This document shows, piece by piece, positions 60,527 to 64,000 of a DNA stretch of 64,000 nucleotides. The stretch spans positions 1 through 64,000 of the forward strand of contig JAUHZC010000005.1 of NCBI GenBank assembly GCA_030425805.1, written 5' to 3'. The number at the start of each line of letters is the position of its first letter. Position 1 is the stretch's first letter. The notes under the pieces were generated by a model. It ran no database searches. It was given only the letters and a program-made list of their open reading frames with translations, and was not told the origin of the DNA. The DNA is from Alphaproteobacteria bacterium. GTDB taxonomy: Bacteria; Pseudomonadota; Alphaproteobacteria; JAUHZC01. Both the position numbers and the translations under genes were made by a program.

Positions 60527-61876
60527 ATGGCTGCGCAAGTTGGAACATTAGATCAAGTTCAGTGGCATGAAGGAATGCTTCTCTCTCCTCAGCATTTCCA
60601 AGCTCAAGACGCCCGGGTAAATGAGTTGATGCACTATTATGCATCTCAGATTAATCCTCAGGCTTATGGTATTTCAACATTCAAAATTGATGAGGAATTT
60701 CTGACAGAAGGACGCCTCCGCATTTTAGAAATTTCAGGGATCATGCCAGACGGGTTGACCTTTTCTTTTAATGCTGCTGAAGAGCAGGTGGAATTAGAAC
60801 AAGATCTCAATGATTGGGATATGGATCAACTCGAAAAACCTACGGATGATATTTGGGTGCACATTGGGGTTACAAAAACGATGGATAATGCGTCACTTGT
60901 CCAGGGTGAGAATCCTCGTTTCAAATCCTTTGAAAACTATAATGTGGTAGATATTAATACAGGGGAACGGCTCACAACAGTTCCCAAGCTTCGGCCAAAT
61001 ATTCAGCTTGTGATTGGTGAACTGCCAACTTTCATGACGGGCATTCCTCTTATGCGACTTGTCAATGAAGATGGGGTTTTTAAGCCACAGCCTTTTCAGC
61101 CGCCAACGGCGCACTTTCCTGTGGATTCTGAATTAGGGAAAGAGGTCGATCACCTGATGGGGCAAATTCGGCAGAAAATTAATTTCCTCACACAGAGGAT
61201 TTTTAATCATGCCCGCACAATTGCGTCGGAGGATGCTGAAGAGGCAATTAAGACTTTGGCTGCAGGAATTTTGATGGTTGAAGGAGACTTTAAGTCAAAA
61301 GTTGCTCATCCCTTTAGTATCTATAAGGGATTGTTGAATTTGGCTGGCCATGCCTGGAGCCTGGACCCAAGCCATACTCTGCCTGCATTTGACTCTTATG
61401 ATCATGAGAATATGCGTGATAGCTTTATGCCCGTTCTCATTTTTATTCGCAGCATGCTGGATCGGATTCAAGAAGGGTATACGATTCTGACACTGGCTCA
61501 GAAAGGACGCCAATTCCACCTCTATATGGATCCAGAATGGCTCAAGGTAGAGAAGCTCATTATTGGTGTGAGAGCTAACCACAAGATGAGTATGGCCGAA
61601 CTCTCAGATTGGTTAACAACAGCTGTTGTTGCGAGTGATTCTCGGGTAAGCCATGCACGGGAAAATCGTATTCTGGGTGCTGATAGAAAGCTCATCACAG
61701 GAGTTCAAGAGATGAAACTCTTCCCACCTCGTGGAATGATCCTTGCAGAGGTGAATTTAGAAGGTAATTATATTAAAGGGGACGAAGATCTTTTGATTTT
61801 TAACGTGGAGGATAACGAGGAGAAGCGTCCAAATGAAATCGTCTTTTATCTTCCAAAGGAAAAAAAAGATGACTAG
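60527..61876 (+). CDS. tssK: Type VI secretion baseplate subunit TssK
   Basis: 449 residues. Family start VQWHEGMLLSPQHFQAQDARV is diagnostic, and PTDDIWVHIGV, ELPTFMTGIPLMRLV and LIIGVRANHKMSMAELSDWL follow. TssK is the trimeric baseplate adaptor linking the tail to the TssL/TssM membrane complex. It is cytoplasmic. 41 bases separate it from tssL. Confidence 0.95.
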   Translation: MAAQVGTLDQVQWHEGMLLSPQHFQAQDARVNELMHYYASQINPQAYGISTFKIDEEFLTEGRLRILEISGIMPDGLTFSFNAAEEQVELEQDLNDWDMDQLEKPTDDIWVHIGVTKTMDNASLVQGENPRFKSFENYNVVDINTGERLTTVPKLRPNIQLVIGELPTFMTGIPLMRLVNEDGVFKPQPFQPPTAHFPVDSELGKEVDHLMGQIRQKINFLTQRIFNHARTIASEDAEEAIKTLAAGILMVEGDFKSKVAHPFSIYKGLLNLAGHAWSLDPSHTLPAFDSYDHENMRDSFMPVLIFIRSMLDRIQEGYTILTLAQKGRQFHLYMDPEWLKVEKLIIGVRANHKMSMAELSDWLTTAVVASDSRVSHARENRILGADRKLITGVQEMKLFPPRGMILAEVNLEGNYIKGDEDLLIFNVEDNEEKRPNEIVFYLPKEKKDD

Positions 61877-61917
61877 AGCAAAAGAGAAATTCTCTCAGAA
61901 AGCAAGAGAGGTTTGAT

Positions 61918-62700
61918 ATGGGTGAAAAAGTTGCGGAAACTACCTTTGTAGTCCGTTTCTTTGAAGAGTTTTACGAAAAAGTTTGCCATTTCAAGAGCCA
62001 GGTCTTGAAGGGAAACTTGGTCGTGCCCGAAGGCGCTGAAGTTTCAAATCCAACTGTTTCTGCGGAAACAATTCTAGATCAGCTCAAAAATCTTTTGCAT
62101 AAGCAATCTCTGGAGGCTCCACGCCATGGCGGGGAATACGCTGTCGCCTATTACCGAGAGACTCAATATGTCATGGCAGCTTTAGCTGATGAAATATTTT
62201 TGCATATGACCTGGGAAGGTCGAAAGTACTGGGAAGATCATTTGCTAGAATCTCAAATTTTTGAAAGCCACAATGCAGGAGACATTTTCTTCCAGCGACT
62301 TGAGAATTTTTTGAGAGAACGGGATCCTATGCGTGCAGACGTGGGCTATGTTTACCTGATGGCTCTAGGACTTGGGTTTCGAGGAAAGTACCACGGCGTG
62401 GATGACCAAGGCCGTATTACAAGCTACAAAGAACAACTTTATCGCTTCATCTATCATGCAGAGCCTGAACTGTTTGAAGGTGATGGGAAGATCTGCAAAA
62501 AAGCTTATGAGAATGTGCAGGAGAAAATTGAGGGAAAACAATTTCATGATTTTCGCCCTTGGTTTTTAATTTTTGGGGGAATCCTCTTAGGCCTCCTTTT
62601 CTATTCTTTTTCTATTTGGCACGATCTTTCTGGTCCTTTGTACAAAGAGCTAGATAAGACTTTTACAAGTCATGAGCAGCTCACCCGGAGGAGCCTATGA
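61918..62700 (+). CDS. tssL: Type VI secretion protein TssL (DotU)
   Basis: 260 residues. Cytoplasmic DotU domain (AVAYYRETQYVMAALADEIFLH, SQIFESHNAGDIFFQRLENFL, GYVYLMALGLGFRGKYHG) followed by a C-terminal transmembrane helix (about res 218-238, LIFGGILLGLLFYSFSIW). No OmpA-type peptidoglycan domain is present, so cell-wall binding must come from another protein; the SPOR protein in the same operon could be that one. Shares ATGA with tssM. Confidence 0.95.
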   Translation: MGEKVAETTFVVRFFEEFYEKVCHFKSQVLKGNLVVPEGAEVSNPTVSAETILDQLKNLLHKQSLEAPRHGGEYAVAYYRETQYVMAALADEIFLHMTWEGRKYWEDHLLESQIFESHNAGDIFFQRLENFLRERDPMRADVGYVYLMALGLGFRGKYHGVDDQGRITSYKEQLYRFIYHAEPELFEGDGKICKKAYENVQEKIEGKQFHDFRPWFLIFGGILLGLLFYSFSIWHDLSGPLYKELDKTFTSHEQLTRRSL

Positions 62701-64000
62701 TTCAAGCTTTGGTGAATCTCTCTCCCTATGCATCCCAAATGGCTTTGGTTGCCCTGGGGCTTGCCTTTGTAGTGGCCATGGGGATTTTGGGGCTGTCCAA
62801 CTATGCAATCCGGCGTGCAGCCCGACGGCGTGCCCTTGCACCAAATACCCCTGTGACAATAGGTGACCGTCCTTATCCACTTACGATTGTGGAGCGAGGG
62901 AAGCGCTACATACGTGAATTGGGGCGGATCAAACGTCGACTTGCTGGGCTTTGGACAGGGTTTGGTGAAGATGACCTTTCGCAGAGTTTTCAAAAAAGTT
63001 TGGGGATTTTAAAAACATACCTCGGAGACCAAAATTTTAAATATCGAGTGCCTTGGTATTTGATGATTGGTGAGGAAAATAGTGGAAAATCAACTATCCT
63101 CAATACAACAGGTCTTGACCTTCCTATAGGTCGGCCAGACTTTTCTTTTAGCCAGCCAAAACCAGCTTTAGATTGGTGGTTTTATGACAATGGTATTGTT
63201 ATGGACTTAGCTGGTGATATTGTCCTGGAAAATGAGAAAGGTGAATACAAGCAGCCATTGTGGCAGCAATTCCTCAACCTTTTAAACCGTTTTCGTCCTC
63301 AACGTCCTCTTGATGGCGTGTTATTAACGATTCCAGCAACAGATATCTATGGTCCTAAAGCTCTGACGAAAGAACAACAGCTGAAGAAGGCAAAGGCGAT
63401 CCATGAGCGATTGTTTCTACTACAGAACACTATCGGGATGCGTTTGCCAATTTATGTCATTGTTACAAAAACAGATGCTGTGGAAGGGTTTAAGTCTTTT
63501 GTTCAAGAATTGCCAGATGATAGCCTAAATCAAATTTTAGGATGGTCCAGTCCTCACAACACAGACACAGGCTATGCACCCCAGTGGATCAATAGTCTCT
63601 TTAGTTCACTGCAGTCCCAGCTACGGGAAGCACGCGCTATGATTTATGCCCAAACAACAGCGCGTGATCAGCAGTATCGTGACAAGGCACTTGCTTTTCC
63701 AGCTCAGTTAGCTCAAACAAAATCTGGAATTCAGACAATTCTTGATCATGTGTTCAAAGAAACTGCATTTCATGACATGTTTTTCTTGCGTGGTGTGTAC
63801 TTCACTGGAGACAATTATATTCCAGATTTGAGCTCAGATGCAGAGAATGTAGCTGAGGCTCAGGATCGTCCAGGTGCTGCTCCCGTTTTTATCCAAGATT
63901 TACTGCGTAAGAAGATCTTTCCTGAAGCTGGGTTAGGGCAACCTATTCGACGCTTGCTTGTTTCTACTTCTCGTAAACTTAACGTGGCGAAAGTTGCTGT
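62697..64000 (+). CDS. tssM: Type VI secretion protein TssM (IcmF), cut by the right edge
   Basis: About 434 N-terminal residues are in the window; the protein normally exceeds 1,100. One helix lies near the start (about res 13-32), then the cytoplasmic GTPase-like domain: GEENSGKST (Walker A) in WYLMIGEENSGKST, later VIVTKTDAVEGF (G4-like TKxD), and FLRGVYFTGD. It forms the trans-envelope channel with TssJ and TssL. Translated by hand because it runs off the edge. Confidence 0.94.
   Translation, partial: MIQALVNLSPYASQMALVALGLAFVVAMGILGLSNYAIRRAARRRALAPNTPVTIGDRPYPLTIVERGKRYIRELGRIKRRLAGLWTGFGEDDLSQSFQKSLGILKTYLGDQNFKYRVPWYLMIGEENSGKSTILNTTGLDLPIGRPDFSFSQPKPALDWWFYDNGIVMDLAGDIVLENEKGEYKQPLWQQFLNLLNRFRPQRPLDGVLLTIPATDIYGPKALTKEQQLKKAKAIHERLFLLQNTIGMRLPIYVIVTKTDAVEGFKSFVQELPDDSLNQILGWSSPHNTDTGYAPQWINSLFSSLQSQLREARAMIYAQTTARDQQYRDKALAFPAQLAQTKSGIQTILDHVFKETAFHDMFFLRGVYFTGDNYIPDLSSDAENVAEAQDRPGAAPVFIQDLLRKKIFPEAGLGQPIRRLLVSTSRKLNVAKVA

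Noticed and set aside
1-64000. CRISPR arrays, prophage or insertion sequences
   Set aside because: No regularly spaced direct repeats, transposase, integrase or phage structural genes were seen; repeats other than the one at 34826 were not noticed by eye.

Overview
The window is chromosomal DNA of a Gram-negative bacterium, most likely an alphaproteobacterium. It is moderately AT-rich by eye and densely coded, with many 4- to 8-base gene overlaps. The evidence is an outer-membrane set (LptD, MlaA, SurA-like, DolP-like BON lipoprotein, beta-barrel), a DksA with only one of the four zinc-finger cysteines, and gene orders of alphaproteobacterial type (glyA-nrdR, rpe-heparinase, mutY opposite a DUF721/DciA gene). 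A type VI secretion operon, several solitary exported proteins in AT-rich gaps and a few decayed genes would suit a host- or protist-associated lineage such as Holosporales-type bacteria, but that placement is inference.

Left part (1-11.2 kb): a sodium:solute symporter cut by the left edge, a YddG-like DMT exporter, znuC-znuB, tRNA-Gln(CTG), rpmE with a strong terminator, an exported patatin-like phospholipase with a long acidic tail, sdhE, a DUF2975-XRE pair, a TrxR-like ferredoxin-NADP reductase, an MFS carrier and a SurA-like chaperone. The SurA-like gene is divergent from lptF-lptG-lptD (11.2-15.6 kb), so LPS export and outer-membrane protein folding sit together.

Middle part (15.6-42.4 kb): leucine-type dehydrogenase, RluC/D-type pseudouridine synthase, mlaA-mlaC, dsbA-cyaY-ABC exporter, and a dolP/yraN/rsmI/lpoA neighbourhood like that of E. 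coli. Next come an NAPE-PLD-like metallo-beta-lactamase-fold protein that has lost metal ligands, an MMPL/RND + LolA-like + beta-barrel export operon, glyA-nrdR-aldolase-rpiB, aspS, rpe-heparinase, a beta-lactamase-fold serine hydrolase, dksA and trxA. Two exported trypsin-like proteins lie apart at 30.6 and 39 kb; one keeps a full triad and the other has Thr where Ser should be.

Right part (42.5-64 kb): an orphan sensor histidine kinase overlapping an aminopeptidase P gene, an unknown exported protein, DUF721/mutY head to head, tRNA-Thr(TGT), a GNAT enzyme, an unknown exported protein with a frameshifted tail, exported msrB-msrA, asd, a PmtA-like methyltransferase and a cytidine deaminase with a signal peptide. 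A membrane-lipid-modification operon follows (FAD oxidoreductase, DUF1365, Cfa-type methyltransferase, DUF3833, SDR, and the internally deleted remnant of a second SDR). The window ends inside a type VI secretion operon: SPOR protein, tssJ, tssK, tssL and tssM, which is cut by the right edge.

The recurring theme is the cell envelope: LPS export, phospholipid asymmetry (Mla), lipid modification, envelope redox repair (Dsb, Msr) and contact-dependent secretion. No CRISPR array, prophage or insertion sequence was seen.
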